Shown piece after piece: positions 35,802 through 44,577 of a stretch of 64,000 nucleotides of DNA. This DNA is from Apibacter raozihei. Its GTDB lineage: Bacteria; Bacteroidota; Bacteroidia; Flavobacteriales; Weeksellaceae. The position numbers were made by a program, and so were the translations under genes. The stretch lies in assembly GCF_004014855.1 (NCBI RefSeq), contig NZ_CP034930.1, positions 1,674,001 to 1,738,000 of the forward strand, in the 5' to 3' direction. Under the pieces are notes generated by a model. The model was not told the DNA's origin and ran no database searches. It saw only the letters and a list, made by a program, of their open reading frames with translations. How positions within the stretch are numbered: position 1 is the stretch's first letter; every line of letters begins with the position of its first letter.

Positions 35802-36038
35802 TTATGATCTGTCTTTTAAACGCTGGTTAATTTCATCTGCTGTATCGGAAACTCTATCTTTGACATAATCAGCTTCATTTTTTCCGGAATCAAGAATATT
35901 TTTGAAGTTTTTTTTCGCTTTTGAAGCATATTTGTCAAAATCATTGTTCAAATCATCCCAACATCCTTCTTCCTGAACTTTTCTTATTAAATAACCTATT
36001 CCAACTCCTAATGCGGCACCTAAGATTAATTTTTTCAT
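35802..36038 (-). CDS. YtxH-like small stress protein
   Basis: A 78-residue protein with one N-terminal hydrophobic glycine-rich segment (KKLILGAALGVGIGYLIRKV), followed by an amphipathic, charged helical tail (DKYASKAKKNFKNILDSGKNEADYVKDRVSDTADEINQRL). This is the YtxH/apolipophorin-like layout of general stress proteins. It lies 43 bases after the GlsB-like gene on the same strand, and both probably answer to envelope or osmotic stress. Confidence 0.72.
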   Translation of the reverse strand: MKKLILGAALGVGIGYLIRKVQEEGCWDDLNNDFDKYASKAKKNFKNILDSGKNEADYVKDRVSDTADEINQRLKDRS

Positions 36039-36081
36039 AACTTTTTATTTTTAAATTTAGTATACTTTGATTTTATTACAA

Positions 36082-36333
36082 TTATTTACGCCTTAGCATA
36101 GATACTATCCATAAAAGAACTACAGCTCCTAAAACAGACATTACTAAAATGCCGAATTTTCCATCAGATTGTATTCCTAATAAACTGTATATCCATCCTC
36201 CCAGCATACTACCAACTAAACCTACCAGTAAGTTTACTAAGAATCCAAAGCCGCGTCCTTTCATGATCCAGCCGGCTAAAGCCCCGGCTATAACTCCAAT
36301 AATTACAGACCATATAAATCCAAGTCCTTCCAT
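36082..36333 (-). CDS. GlsB/YeaQ/YmgE-family stress response membrane protein
   Basis: An 83-residue, very hydrophobic protein with three membrane segments and family motifs: IIGVIAGALAGWIMKGRGFGFLVNLLVGLVGSMLGGWI and GKFGILVMSVLGAVVLLWIVSML. This is the transglycosylase-associated protein family. It pairs with the YtxH-like gene just downstream. Confidence 0.88.
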   Translation of the reverse strand: MEGLGFIWSVIIGVIAGALAGWIMKGRGFGFLVNLLVGLVGSMLGGWIYSLLGIQSDGKFGILVMSVLGAVVLLWIVSMLRRK

Positions 36334-36811
36334 AAATTTTTAAGTTTTTTAATAATTAATTATAGTAAAATGCTTTTACCTATCTTTAATTATTGCAATA
36401 AATATGCCATGACTTAAAAATAAGATAAAACTGATGAGTGCGAGATAAATATCAACCCAAAGTTTTCAATGTTAATAAACCTTATGTATCATTAATTTTT
36501 TTGATCCTGCAACTGAAGATGGTTTATAAAATTATTTTTACACTTAATTTCTCAAAAACAAGAAATAATAAAATGATTAAAAATACTATATTGAGATTAG
36601 TTTTTTTTATGTACTATTTATACGATTAGCTTATAGTTTTTGATGTATCATTATAAAAAAAATATACTATTTGGCAATTATATTTCAACAGAAAATTTAG
36701 GTTGTAAGAGGGGGACCATTAATGCTCAATAATGATATACAAAAGTTGCTATACTTAATATTATTTATCTAGTATAAGTTTTGAATATTATTTAAAACAA
36801 CAAATGCTCGT
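36334..36811. other. Intergenic stretch with no supported gene
   Basis: About 480 bases between the GlsB-like and antiporter genes, very AT-rich. A 63-codon open frame at 36438-36629 has no recognisable protein features. I see no strong hairpin and no clear TAnnTTTG box for the GlsB-like gene. Confidence 0.6.
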
Positions 36812-38074
36812 TTAACTAATTTTTTTAGCCAGTTTGCCCACAGTCATTCCTTGTACCAGAATTGAGAACACAACCACAACATAGGTAGCAGCAATAATAA
36901 TTTCTTTATAATCACTATCGGGAACAGAAAGAGCTAATGCAATGGAAACACCTCCTCTAAGGCCTCCCCATACCAACATAGCTATTGTGCCTTTGGTAAA
37001 TTTTTCTTTAAAAGGAATAATTATAGTTGGAATTTTAATAGAAACATAACGAGCTATCAAGACCACTAAAATACATATGATACCTAATACCCAGTAATTT
37101 TTTAAATCTTCAATTAATAAAATTTCAAATCCCATAAACAGGAATAAAACAGCATTCATAATTTCATCCAACAATTCCCAGAAGGTACCCACATTGCTTT
37201 TTTTGGTTGAACCTAATTTTCTTTTAGACTCACCTATAATAAGACCTGCAGCAACCATGGCTAAAGGAGCGGAGGTATGCAATGACTGAGCAACCAGGTA
37301 GCCGCCCATAACAACAGCTAGTGTAATTAATACAGAAACTTTATAATCATGCGCAGTTTTTATAGCATAAGCAGCTATAAAGCCCAGAGCAATTCCTAAT
37401 ACAAATCCACCAATAGCTTCCCTCATAAATAATTCGAAAATATGCGAGAAAGAAAGATCCATGTGTCCAGTTGCAACTACAACAGGATTTTCGGCCAATC
37501 GAGCTAATATAGTGAATAATACTACTGCAACACCATCATTAAGAAGAGATTCTCCAGCAATTTTAGTTTCCAGTGTTTTAGGTGTATTGGCCTGTTTTAA
37601 AATACTTAGAACAGCAATAGGATCAGTAGGAGATATTAAAGCTCCGAATAATAAGCAATAAATTAAAGGAATTTCAAAATGTATATTGATAACAGGTAAT
37701 AAATAATTTACGATGTAGTAAAGACCGAAACCGACAACAATGGTTGAAATGATGACACCTAGGGTAGCATATATCATTACAGGTACCCTTTGTTCTTTAA
37801 GATCGGCCATATTTATATGAATAGCCCCTGCAAATAAAAGAAAATTTAGCATGGCTCCCATAAGTATTTCTGTAAAATCAAATTCTTTAATTAATGAAGC
37901 AAAGTCGTTAAGTGGTTTAGAGGTTAAATGTCCTAAAAGAACCAGTACTATAGACATTACTAGTGCAATAACCATGATACCGATCGTTGAAGGGAATTTT
38001 AAAAACCGAACATTGATATAAGAAAAGATTGATGCTAAAACAATAAGGATTGAAAATGAATAATATAATTCCAT
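36812..38074 (-). CDS. NhaP-type sodium/proton antiporter
   Basis: A 420-residue CPA1-family inner-membrane protein with about 12 helices. Motifs include FLLFAGAIHINMADLK, LLFGALISPTDPIAVLSIL (ion-binding Asp region), AGESLLNDGVAVVLFTI (ND motif) and LVWGGLRGGVSIALALS (conserved Arg). It ends shortly after the last helix with no large cytoplasmic tail. A TATTTTTG box (minus strand, 38106-38113) precedes it. Confidence 0.92.
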   Translation of the reverse strand: MELYYSFSILIVLASIFSYINVRFLKFPSTIGIMVIALVMSIVLVLLGHLTSKPLNDFASLIKEFDFTEILMGAMLNFLLFAGAIHINMADLKEQRVPVMIYATLGVIISTIVVGFGLYYIVNYLLPVINIHFEIPLIYCLLFGALISPTDPIAVLSILKQANTPKTLETKIAGESLLNDGVAVVLFTILARLAENPVVVATGHMDLSFSHIFELFMREAIGGFVLGIALGFIAAYAIKTAHDYKVSVLITLAVVMGGYLVAQSLHTSAPLAMVAAGLIIGESKRKLGSTKKSNVGTFWELLDEIMNAVLFLFMGFEILLIEDLKNYWVLGIICILVVLIARYVSIKIPTIIIPFKEKFTKGTIAMLVWGGLRGGVSIALALSVPDSDYKEIIIAATYVVVVFSILVQGMTVGKLAKKIS

Positions 38075-38105
38075 ATGATCTAGGTGAGATTTTTGTTGTT
38101 TTTTG

Positions 38106-38113
38106 CAAAAATA
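38106..38113 (-). promoter_or_regulatory. -7 element for the NhaP-type antiporter
   Basis: Minus strand reads TATTTTTG, 32 bases before the start codon. Confidence 0.4.
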
Positions 38114-38199
38114 GTAAAATAAAATGTTTTTTCTGATACCAGAACATCTTTATAAACGAATTTTTCTGTTTAATCTAAAATAAAGAACACTTTTTACTA

Positions 38200-38233
38200 A
38201 AAAAGATAAGCATTTATAAAAAAATGCTTATCT
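38200..38233 (-). terminator. Terminator after the aldo/keto reductase gene
   Basis: Arms 38204-38215 and 38222-38233 (AGATAAGCATTT/AAATGCTTATCT) form a 12-bp stem with a 6-base loop; on the minus strand a short T run follows. Confidence 0.8.
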
Positions 38234-38252
38234 GCTATGATGGAAATATATA

Positions 38253-39209
38253 TTAATACTCACTTGCTTTATTTAAATAGGACAAATCATCGGTTGAGAG
38301 ATTCAGTTCAACAGATTTTAATATATCTAATTGACCTAATTGAGAAGCACTTGCTATAGGAGCTGTGATAGTTGGATGCTGTATAAGCCAGGCTAAAGCA
38401 ACCTGTGCAGAGGTAGCAGTATTTTTTGCCGCAACTTCTTCTAAAGCTTTAACTATTTTTAAGCCTCTGTCATTTATATATTTTTTTATAAAATCAGAGC
38501 CTCTTTTACTTTTTTCAGCATCTGCCTCTGATTTGTACTTTCCGGTTAAAAAACCGCTGGCAAGAGAAAAATATGACATAACTCCTAAACCATATTTCTC
38601 AACTATAGGTTCATAATTTTTTTCATAATTTTTTCTGTCGTATAAATTAAATTCAGGTTGAAGCACTGTATAAGAAGGTAAATTATTTTGTTTGCTAATT
38701 TGCATAGATGCTTCAATCCTTTCCGGAGACATATTGGAAGTTCCAATAAAACGTACTTTTCCCTGTTCAATGAGTTTTTGATAAGTTTCTAGTACTTCTT
38801 CTATCTCAACACTGGTATCGTCAAAATGAGTGAAATAAAGATCAATGTAATCCGTTTGAAGCCTTTTTAAAGATTCTTCCACTTCAGCCAGAATATATTC
38901 TTTTTTTAAACCTTTATGAGTAGCATTAATTTCTGCTCCTACTTTGGTAGATATAATCAGTTGATCTCTATTCTTTTTTTGATGTATCCATTTTCCCAAA
39001 ATGGTTTCAGATTCCCCTCCTTTGTTTCCTGGAGCCCAGGCTGAATATACATCTGCCGTATCAATAAAATTGAAACCTAGTTCTGTATACTGTTCAAGTA
39101 ATTCGAATGAAGTATTTTCGTCAGCTGTCCATCCAAAAACATTTCCTCCAAATGCAAACGGATAAACTTCAAGATCAGAGCCTCCTAATTTTCTTTTTTT
39201 TAAATTCAT
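38253..39209 (-). CDS. Aldo/keto reductase
   Basis: NADPH-dependent oxidoreductase with a TIM barrel, 318 residues from the chosen ATG (39209), which gives MNLKKRKLGGSDLEVYPFAFGG, a standard family start; an ATG 15 codons earlier would add a charged tail. The catalytic tetrad is visible: Asp and Tyr in FIDTADVYSAW, Lys in IISTKVG, His in YFTHFDD. The ALAWLIQHPTITAPIASAS motif closes the cofactor site. It resembles the YajO/YhdN-like group; the substrate is unknown. Confidence 0.88.
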   Translation of the reverse strand: MNLKKRKLGGSDLEVYPFAFGGNVFGWTADENTSFELLEQYTELGFNFIDTADVYSAWAPGNKGGESETILGKWIHQKKNRDQLIISTKVGAEINATHKGLKKEYILAEVEESLKRLQTDYIDLYFTHFDDTSVEIEEVLETYQKLIEQGKVRFIGTSNMSPERIEASMQISKQNNLPSYTVLQPEFNLYDRKNYEKNYEPIVEKYGLGVMSYFSLASGFLTGKYKSEADAEKSKRGSDFIKKYINDRGLKIVKALEEVAAKNTATSAQVALAWLIQHPTITAPIASASQLGQLDILKSVELNLSTDDLSYLNKASEY

Positions 39210-39299
39210 AGGTATAATAAATTTGATTTTAACCTTTTTATAATCATGCTCCAAAATTGTACCATTGTTTTGTTTTTAAAAAAGAATTATTAGAATATT

Positions 39300-40547
39300 T
39301 TATTGAGCAATAATTTTAAAATAAAGCATTTCAAAAGCTTTTGCTGTTATTCTTTTTATCATTTCGTGTCGTGTCAGGTTCGGATATGAATATCGGTTAA
39401 CCATAATTTCGCCCTGAAAATATAATCCAATATAGGCTAAGCCTATGGGGTTGTTGTATTTGTCCGTATCAGGTCCGGCAACACCAGTAGTAGAAATTGC
39501 TACATCGCTTTTGAATATTTGTGATGTTTGTAATGCCATTTCTTTAGCCACTTCTTCACTTACAACGGTATGTTGTTCAATTATCTTTGTAGGTATATTT
39601 AATAAATTCTCCTTTGTTTCTGTCTGATAACTGATGATTCCTCCTTTAAAATACTTAGAACTTCCGGGAACTGAAGTAATTGTTTCAGATATCATACCAC
39701 CTGTTATACTCTCAGATACTGATAGGTTTAGATTATTTTTAATCAGATAAGAGATAATTACCTGTTGAATGTCTTCTTTTTGGGAAAGTAAAAGTTTATT
39801 TCCCAGAATAGCTGGTAGTTTGTTTATTTCATTCGTTAGTTGTTTCTCAATAATTTCTCGATTTTTTCCCTGTGATGTTAAACGCAGTTCTATCCGAGAT
39901 TCTCCGGGTAAGTATGAAAGAGACATTAAATCAGGTAAGTTGTCTTCCCATTTTGATAAAGTAATAGCAAGCTCACTTTCAGGAAAATTGATCACATTTA
40001 CAGCCCGATGAAGTATATAGTCCAGTTTATATTCATTTTTTATTTTAGGAATAATAAACTCTTTTACCATGGCACGAGTTTCATAAGGAACTCCGGGTAA
40101 GTTAACTAAAACTTTATTATTTTTTGTTGTCCAAAGTACGGGAGCTGTACCATACCTGTTTACAATTACTTGCGACTGAGAAGGTACAAGTGCTTGGTTT
40201 TTTGTTAAATCATTCATAATTCGTCCGTTGCGACAATAAATTTCTTTTATGAAATCTAAAGAAGGCTGGTGCATCACTAAAGTGTCGTTGAAAAAATCTG
40301 AAATGGCTTGTTTTGTTTTATCATCTTTGGTAGGTCCAAGTCCTCCGGTAGTAAAAATGAAATCTGCATCAGTTTCGAAAGCTTTAGTTAACTCTTCAGT
40401 TATTACTTCATTGTTATCAGATATAATATTAATTTTAAGTACTGATATACCTATTAGATCAAGTTCGTACGTTAAAAATTGAGAATTAGTGTCGAGCGTG
40501 CGACCGGATAAAAGTTCATCTCCGATGGCTATAATATATGCTTTCAT
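39300..40547 (-). CDS. cinA: CinA-family protein (nicotinamide-nucleotide amidohydrolase domain)
   Basis: A 415-residue two-domain protein. The N-terminal MoaB/MogA-like domain (IAIGDELLSGRTLDTNSQFL, FTTGGLGPTKDDKT, NLPGVPYE) is the COG1058 part, linked to ADP-ribose pyrophosphatase activity. The C-terminal domain (LSVSESITGGMISETITSVPGSSKYFKGGIISYQ...STTGVAGPD) is the PncC nicotinamide-mononucleotide deamidase. Together they salvage pyridine nucleotides; the link to competence comes from Gram-positives. Confidence 0.92.
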   Translation of the reverse strand: MKAYIIAIGDELLSGRTLDTNSQFLTYELDLIGISVLKINIISDNNEVITEELTKAFETDADFIFTTGGLGPTKDDKTKQAISDFFNDTLVMHQPSLDFIKEIYCRNGRIMNDLTKNQALVPSQSQVIVNRYGTAPVLWTTKNNKVLVNLPGVPYETRAMVKEFIIPKIKNEYKLDYILHRAVNVINFPESELAITLSKWEDNLPDLMSLSYLPGESRIELRLTSQGKNREIIEKQLTNEINKLPAILGNKLLLSQKEDIQQVIISYLIKNNLNLSVSESITGGMISETITSVPGSSKYFKGGIISYQTETKENLLNIPTKIIEQHTVVSEEVAKEMALQTSQIFKSDVAISTTGVAGPDTDKYNNPIGLAYIGLYFQGEIMVNRYSYPNLTRHEMIKRITAKAFEMLYFKIIAQ

Positions 40548-40566
40548 TTGTATTATGTTAATTCTT

Positions 40567-40574
40567 CAAAGTTA
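40567..40574 (-). promoter_or_regulatory. -7 element for cinA
   Basis: Minus strand reads TAACTTTG, 19 bases before the start; a minus-strand TTG at 40599-40601 is 24 bases away. Confidence 0.45.
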
Positions 40575-40718
40575 TATAATTATTATGATTGTAAATTACA
40601 ATAATTTGGAATCGTGAGTTAAAAATGTTATCTTGCAAGAACTGTTAATTCTATTGATTTTTATATAGATAGAAAGCCGGAATCAAATTAAATAAATAAC
40701 TGAATTTTAAGATACTTA

Positions 40719-43001
40719 ATGGAGCATCATTTACCTAAACTTATTATCGATTTAGCGCTTATTCTAGGAGCGGGAGCCATAACCACACTAATTTTTAAAA
40801 GAATCAAACAGCCTTTGGTATTAGGTTATATCATTGCTGGGTTTCTTGTCGGACCACATTTTTCCTTTGTACCTAATGTAGCGGATAAAGAAAGTGTAAA
40901 GATTTGGGCAGACATAGGAGTTATATTTTTATTATTCAGCCTTGGTTTGGAATTTAGTTTTAAAAAATTGATTAATGTAGGGGGAGCTGCATCCATTACT
41001 GCAATTGTGGAAATAGTAGCCATAATGGTATTAGGGTATTTTGTTGGTCAATGGATGGGATGGGATATGATGAATAGTATCTTTTTAGGTGGATTATTAG
41101 CAAGTTCTTCAACCACTATTATTCTCAGAGCTTTTGATGAATTGGGGGTAAAAAGGAAAAATTATGCTCGTGTCGTATTTGGAATTCTTATTGTTGAAGA
41201 TATTGTAGTCATTCTTTTAATGGTACTGCTTTCCACTATGGCTGTAAGTCGTCAGTTTGATGGAATTGAAATGTTGATGCAGTTTTTAAAACTTATTTTC
41301 TTTCTTGCATTGTGGTTTATTTTTGGTATATTCTTAATACCTACTTTATTACGTAGAGTAAAGAAGATTTTAGATGAAGAAACACTTTTGATTTTATCAA
41401 TAGGACTTTGCTTGGGGATGGTAGTTCTAGCTACGGAAATTGGTTTTTCTGCAGAATTAGGTGCTTTTGTTATGGGTTCGATTCTGGCTGAAACTACTTC
41501 TGCTGAAAAAATCGAACACTCGCTCAAACCAGTTAAAGATTTGTTTGGGGCTGTCTTTTTTGTATCTATCGGAATGATGATTGAGCCAGCTTCAATGTAT
41601 GAATATCGTTGGGAAATATTTATTGTAACACTATTGACTATTTTCGGTAAACTGATATTTACTTCTTTAGGTGCTATTTTATCTGGACAACCATTAAAAC
41701 AATCTGTTCAGGTAGGAATGAGTATGGCTCAGATTGGTGAGTTTGCTTTTATAGTGGCTTCTTTGGGTATGAGTCTCAAAGTTACCGGGGATTTTCTGTT
41801 TCCTATAGCTGTAGGTGTTTCTGCTATCACGACGTTCACTACCCCTTATATGATTAAATATTCTGATTATTTTTATCAGCTCATTGATAGATTTATGCCG
41901 CAGAAAATGTTGAAAGTAATAGATAGGTATTCTACAGGTTCTCAGGATATTCAAAAAGAGAACAAATGGAAAACTTTAACTAAAGCATATTTATCGTTGA
42001 TACTTACTAATGGAATTGTAAGTATAGGCATTTTGTTCTTTATTGTTTACTTAAGAGTTTACTTTATATTGCCCTTTGCTCAAAGTAGAGGATGGAACTC
42101 TGATTTGATTGATATAGGTTCTTTTATTTTAACAATTGTAGTGAGTGGACCTTTTCTTTGGGCTATTTTAGTTAAGAAGCCTGCAAATGAGATATTTAGT
42201 TCAATATGGACCGAAAATCGTTTTGCCAGAGGACCATTGTTGGTGTTAGAGTTGTCTAGATTTGTTGTCGTGGTTCTTTTAGTTGGTTTTATCCTTAATT
42301 TTTTCTTTTCAGGATTAATAACATCTATAATAGTCACTTTGTCAGTTATTATAGGTTTATATTTGTTATCCACTAAGTTTAATCTTTTTTATTCGCTTAT
42401 CATAAAAAGATTTATGTTTAATTTAAATGAAAGAGATATCAGAGAACAGGAAAAAAAACAAAAGAAAAGCATTATACAAAGAAATGAATTCTCCCTATGG
42501 GATACTCACCTGACTGATTTCGAAGTAATGCCTAATGCTGCCTATGCAGGTTTAAAATTATCAGAATTAGCATGGCGGGAAAAATATGGAATTAATCTGG
42601 CTTATATTAAGAGAGGAGATGTAATGATTTCAATTCCTAAGGAAGAAGATAAGGTTTTTCCTTTTGATAAATTGGGTATTATTGGTACTGATGAACAATT
42701 GAAGAACTTTGAGCAACAAATATTACAAGAAACCATACCAGTGCAAGATAACTCCTTTAAACAAGAAGAAGTGACTCTTACCAAATTTACAGTGTCGGAA
42801 GAATCTTTTCTTCAAGATAAAACGGTAAAGTATTTACGAAGTTTAACAAATGGTTTAGTAGTAGGAATAGAAAGGGATGATAGCAAGATTGTTAATCCTA
42901 CATCAATGAGCACATTTCAGGCTGATGATGTTGTATGGATTGTTGGAAATAAAAAAGCTATTACTCAATTAATTGAAAGTCTTGAAACAAAAAGTATATG
43001 A
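40719..43001 (+). CDS. CPA2-family cation/proton antiporter with two RCK-C (TrkA-C) domains
   Basis: A 760-residue inner-membrane protein. The first about 400 residues form the Kef/CPA2 exchanger (KQPLVLGYIIAGFLVGPHF, LFSLGLEFSFKKL, LGGLLASSSTTIILRAF, AELGAFVMGSILAET, ISIGMMIEP); four more helices follow to about 570. The tail carries two RCK-C-like units (FEVMPNAAYAGLKLSELAWREKYGINLAYIKRG and VSEESFLQDKTVKYLRSLTNGLVVGIER...DDVVWIVG). No Rossmann RCK-N (nucleotide-binding) domain is present, unlike KefB/KefC. Potassium or sodium efflux is likely. Its stop overlaps the next start (ATGA). Confidence 0.9.
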   Translation: MEHHLPKLIIDLALILGAGAITTLIFKRIKQPLVLGYIIAGFLVGPHFSFVPNVADKESVKIWADIGVIFLLFSLGLEFSFKKLINVGGAASITAIVEIVAIMVLGYFVGQWMGWDMMNSIFLGGLLASSSTTIILRAFDELGVKRKNYARVVFGILIVEDIVVILLMVLLSTMAVSRQFDGIEMLMQFLKLIFFLALWFIFGIFLIPTLLRRVKKILDEETLLILSIGLCLGMVVLATEIGFSAELGAFVMGSILAETTSAEKIEHSLKPVKDLFGAVFFVSIGMMIEPASMYEYRWEIFIVTLLTIFGKLIFTSLGAILSGQPLKQSVQVGMSMAQIGEFAFIVASLGMSLKVTGDFLFPIAVGVSAITTFTTPYMIKYSDYFYQLIDRFMPQKMLKVIDRYSTGSQDIQKENKWKTLTKAYLSLILTNGIVSIGILFFIVYLRVYFILPFAQSRGWNSDLIDIGSFILTIVVSGPFLWAILVKKPANEIFSSIWTENRFARGPLLVLELSRFVVVVLLVGFILNFFFSGLITSIIVTLSVIIGLYLLSTKFNLFYSLIIKRFMFNLNERDIREQEKKQKKSIIQRNEFSLWDTHLTDFEVMPNAAYAGLKLSELAWREKYGINLAYIKRGDVMISIPKEEDKVFPFDKLGIIGTDEQLKNFEQQILQETIPVQDNSFKQEEVTLTKFTVSEESFLQDKTVKYLRSLTNGLVVGIERDDSKIVNPTSMSTFQADDVVWIVGNKKAITQLIESLETKSI

Positions 43002-43663
43002 TAAATACAGTTATTTTTGACATGGATGGTGTTATAGTTGATACCGAGCCTCTTCATGAAATGGCTTTTTTTAAGCATTTTGAAGAATTAGGAATTCCAA
43101 TGACAAAAACAGAATATGATACATACAGAGGATTATCAACCCGTAATGTATATGAAAAATTAAAAGAAAATCATTCATTACAAAAAAGCCCTCAGGAACT
43201 TACTTCCCGAAAAAGAGAGATTTTTACCTCATTGTTCTCAGAAAATAATGAATTAGATCTATTACCAGGGGTGAGAAATTTAATTGAAAGTTTACATACA
43301 TCGGGTTTTCAGCTAATTTTAGCAACCTCTTCTGCACGGATTACTCAAACAATGATTTTCGAAAGATTTAATCTGTTTCCTTATTTCAGTCATATTGTAA
43401 ATGGGGAAGATTTTCCACAATCAAAACCTAACCCGGCAATATTTTTAAAAGCTGTAGAGCTTTCCGGGCAGCCTAAAGAAAATTGTATTATTATTGAAGA
43501 TTCAATTAATGGTGTAAAAGCGGCTCATGCCGCAAATATTTTTTGTATTGGTTATAAAGCTGGAGAATTCACCAATCAGGATTTGTCGTTAGCAGATACT
43601 ATAATTAATGACTTTTCTCAATTATCGCCGAAAGTTATCAAACAATTAGTCGAAAGAAAATAA
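42998..43663 (+). CDS. HAD-superfamily sugar-phosphatase/beta-phosphoglucomutase-like hydrolase
   Basis: A 221-residue HAD protein with the nucleophile loop FDMDGVIVDTEP (Asp8, Asp10), a helical cap at about 16-80, LATSSA motif, and SKPNPAIFLKA plus IIEDSINGVKAAHAA in the C-terminal half. This is the beta-phosphoglucomutase/sugar phosphatase subgroup. It overlaps the antiporter gene by four bases, so translation is coupled; why these two are joined is not clear. Confidence 0.9.
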   Translation: MINTVIFDMDGVIVDTEPLHEMAFFKHFEELGIPMTKTEYDTYRGLSTRNVYEKLKENHSLQKSPQELTSRKREIFTSLFSENNELDLLPGVRNLIESLHTSGFQLILATSSARITQTMIFERFNLFPYFSHIVNGEDFPQSKPNPAIFLKAVELSGQPKENCIIIEDSINGVKAAHAANIFCIGYKAGEFTNQDLSLADTIINDFSQLSPKVIKQLVERK

Positions 43664-43693
43664 ACTTTTGTAATTTTGATTAAATTTTTAAAT

Positions 43694-44149
43694 GTGAAAA
43701 CGTCGTTTGAAATTCTGAAAATTTACCGAGAAGCAACAGTTGATGTGATAGATAATTTAAGCATGGAGCAGTTGCAAAATATACCGCATGGTTTCCATAA
43801 TAGTATTTTTTGGAATGTAGCGCATACTCTGGTAGTACAGCAGACACTACATTATAAATTATCAGGTTTAGAACCACTGATATCCAATGATTGGCTTGAA
43901 AATTACAAAAAAGGTACTCAGCCAAAATTTGTGGTAACAGAAGATCAGGTTGAATACGTCAAAAGAAAACTTATATCCACTGTAGAACAATTAGAATCAG
44001 ATTACAGAGAAAATCAGTTTGAACATTTTGCAGAATATGAAACGGCTATGGGAATGACATTGTTCACTATTGAAGACGCATTGGATTATAATAATGCCCA
44101 CGAGGCTTTGCATTTAGGAATAATTAAATCAATGAAAATTATTGCATAA
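43694..44149 (+). CDS. DinB-family protein
   Basis: A four-helix-bundle DinB/YfiT-like protein of 151 residues. Metal-ligand histidines appear in FWNVAHTLVVQQTLHY and NNAHEALHLGIIKSM; family-typical LSGLEPLISNDWLENYKKGTQPK lies between. The start is a choice: GTG at 43694 gives MKTSFEILKIYRE, as in homologues I know, while TTG at 43676 would add six residues. It lies about 30 bases after the HAD gene. DinB members are often thiol-dependent S-transferases; the function here is unknown. Confidence 0.83.
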   Translation: MKTSFEILKIYREATVDVIDNLSMEQLQNIPHGFHNSIFWNVAHTLVVQQTLHYKLSGLEPLISNDWLENYKKGTQPKFVVTEDQVEYVKRKLISTVEQLESDYRENQFEHFAEYETAMGMTLFTIEDALDYNNAHEALHLGIIKSMKIIA

Positions 44150-44167
44150 TCATACTTTCAGAGATAT

Positions 44168-44199
44168 AAAAGAGCTTTACGTTTAAAGCTCTTTTTTTT
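44168..44199 (+). terminator. Intrinsic terminator after the DinB-like gene
   Basis: Arms AAAAGAGCTTTA (44168-44179) and TAAAGCTCTTTT (44184-44195), loop of four, T run to 44199. The rest of the gap to 44577 is AT-rich and gene-free. Confidence 0.92.
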
Positions 44200-44513
44200 G
44201 TTGCAGCTGACTAAATTTATTATGGTAAATTAATGTTTTTATACCAGATGTAGGGGTATTTATCATAAAATCAATAATATATGAAAGTGTTTATTGTTGA
44301 AAAAATATGCTATAAAACCCTTTTGTTTCAAGTAAATTGATATTAAAATATTATATTGTTTATAAAACTCATAGATATGAAGTGTAATATATGAAATCTA
44401 TCTAAATAAAATCTTTTTTATTAAAAAGAATCGTAATGTTCTTTATTTTATGATATTTCATTCAAAAATAACCTTTAAAGTTTGCGTTTTTTTTATAAAA
44501 AGAATGCCCCTTA

Positions 44514-44543
44514 TTGGTTAAGTAAAAAAAAAACGTAAATTAG
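44514..44543 (+). promoter_or_regulatory. Candidate promoter of the T6SS operon
   Basis: TTG (44514-44516) and TAAATTAG (44536-44543; one mismatch from TAnnTTTG) are 19 bases apart, the ideal spacing, 34 bases before the first T6SS gene. Confidence 0.45.
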
Positions 44544-44577
44544 CAAAAAAAATAAAACTTTCTTATTAATATATACT

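Noticed and set aside
36438-36629. 63-codon open frame in the gap before the NhaP-type antiporter gene
   Set aside because: Low-complexity AT-rich translation, no signal, domain or promoter; likely chance.
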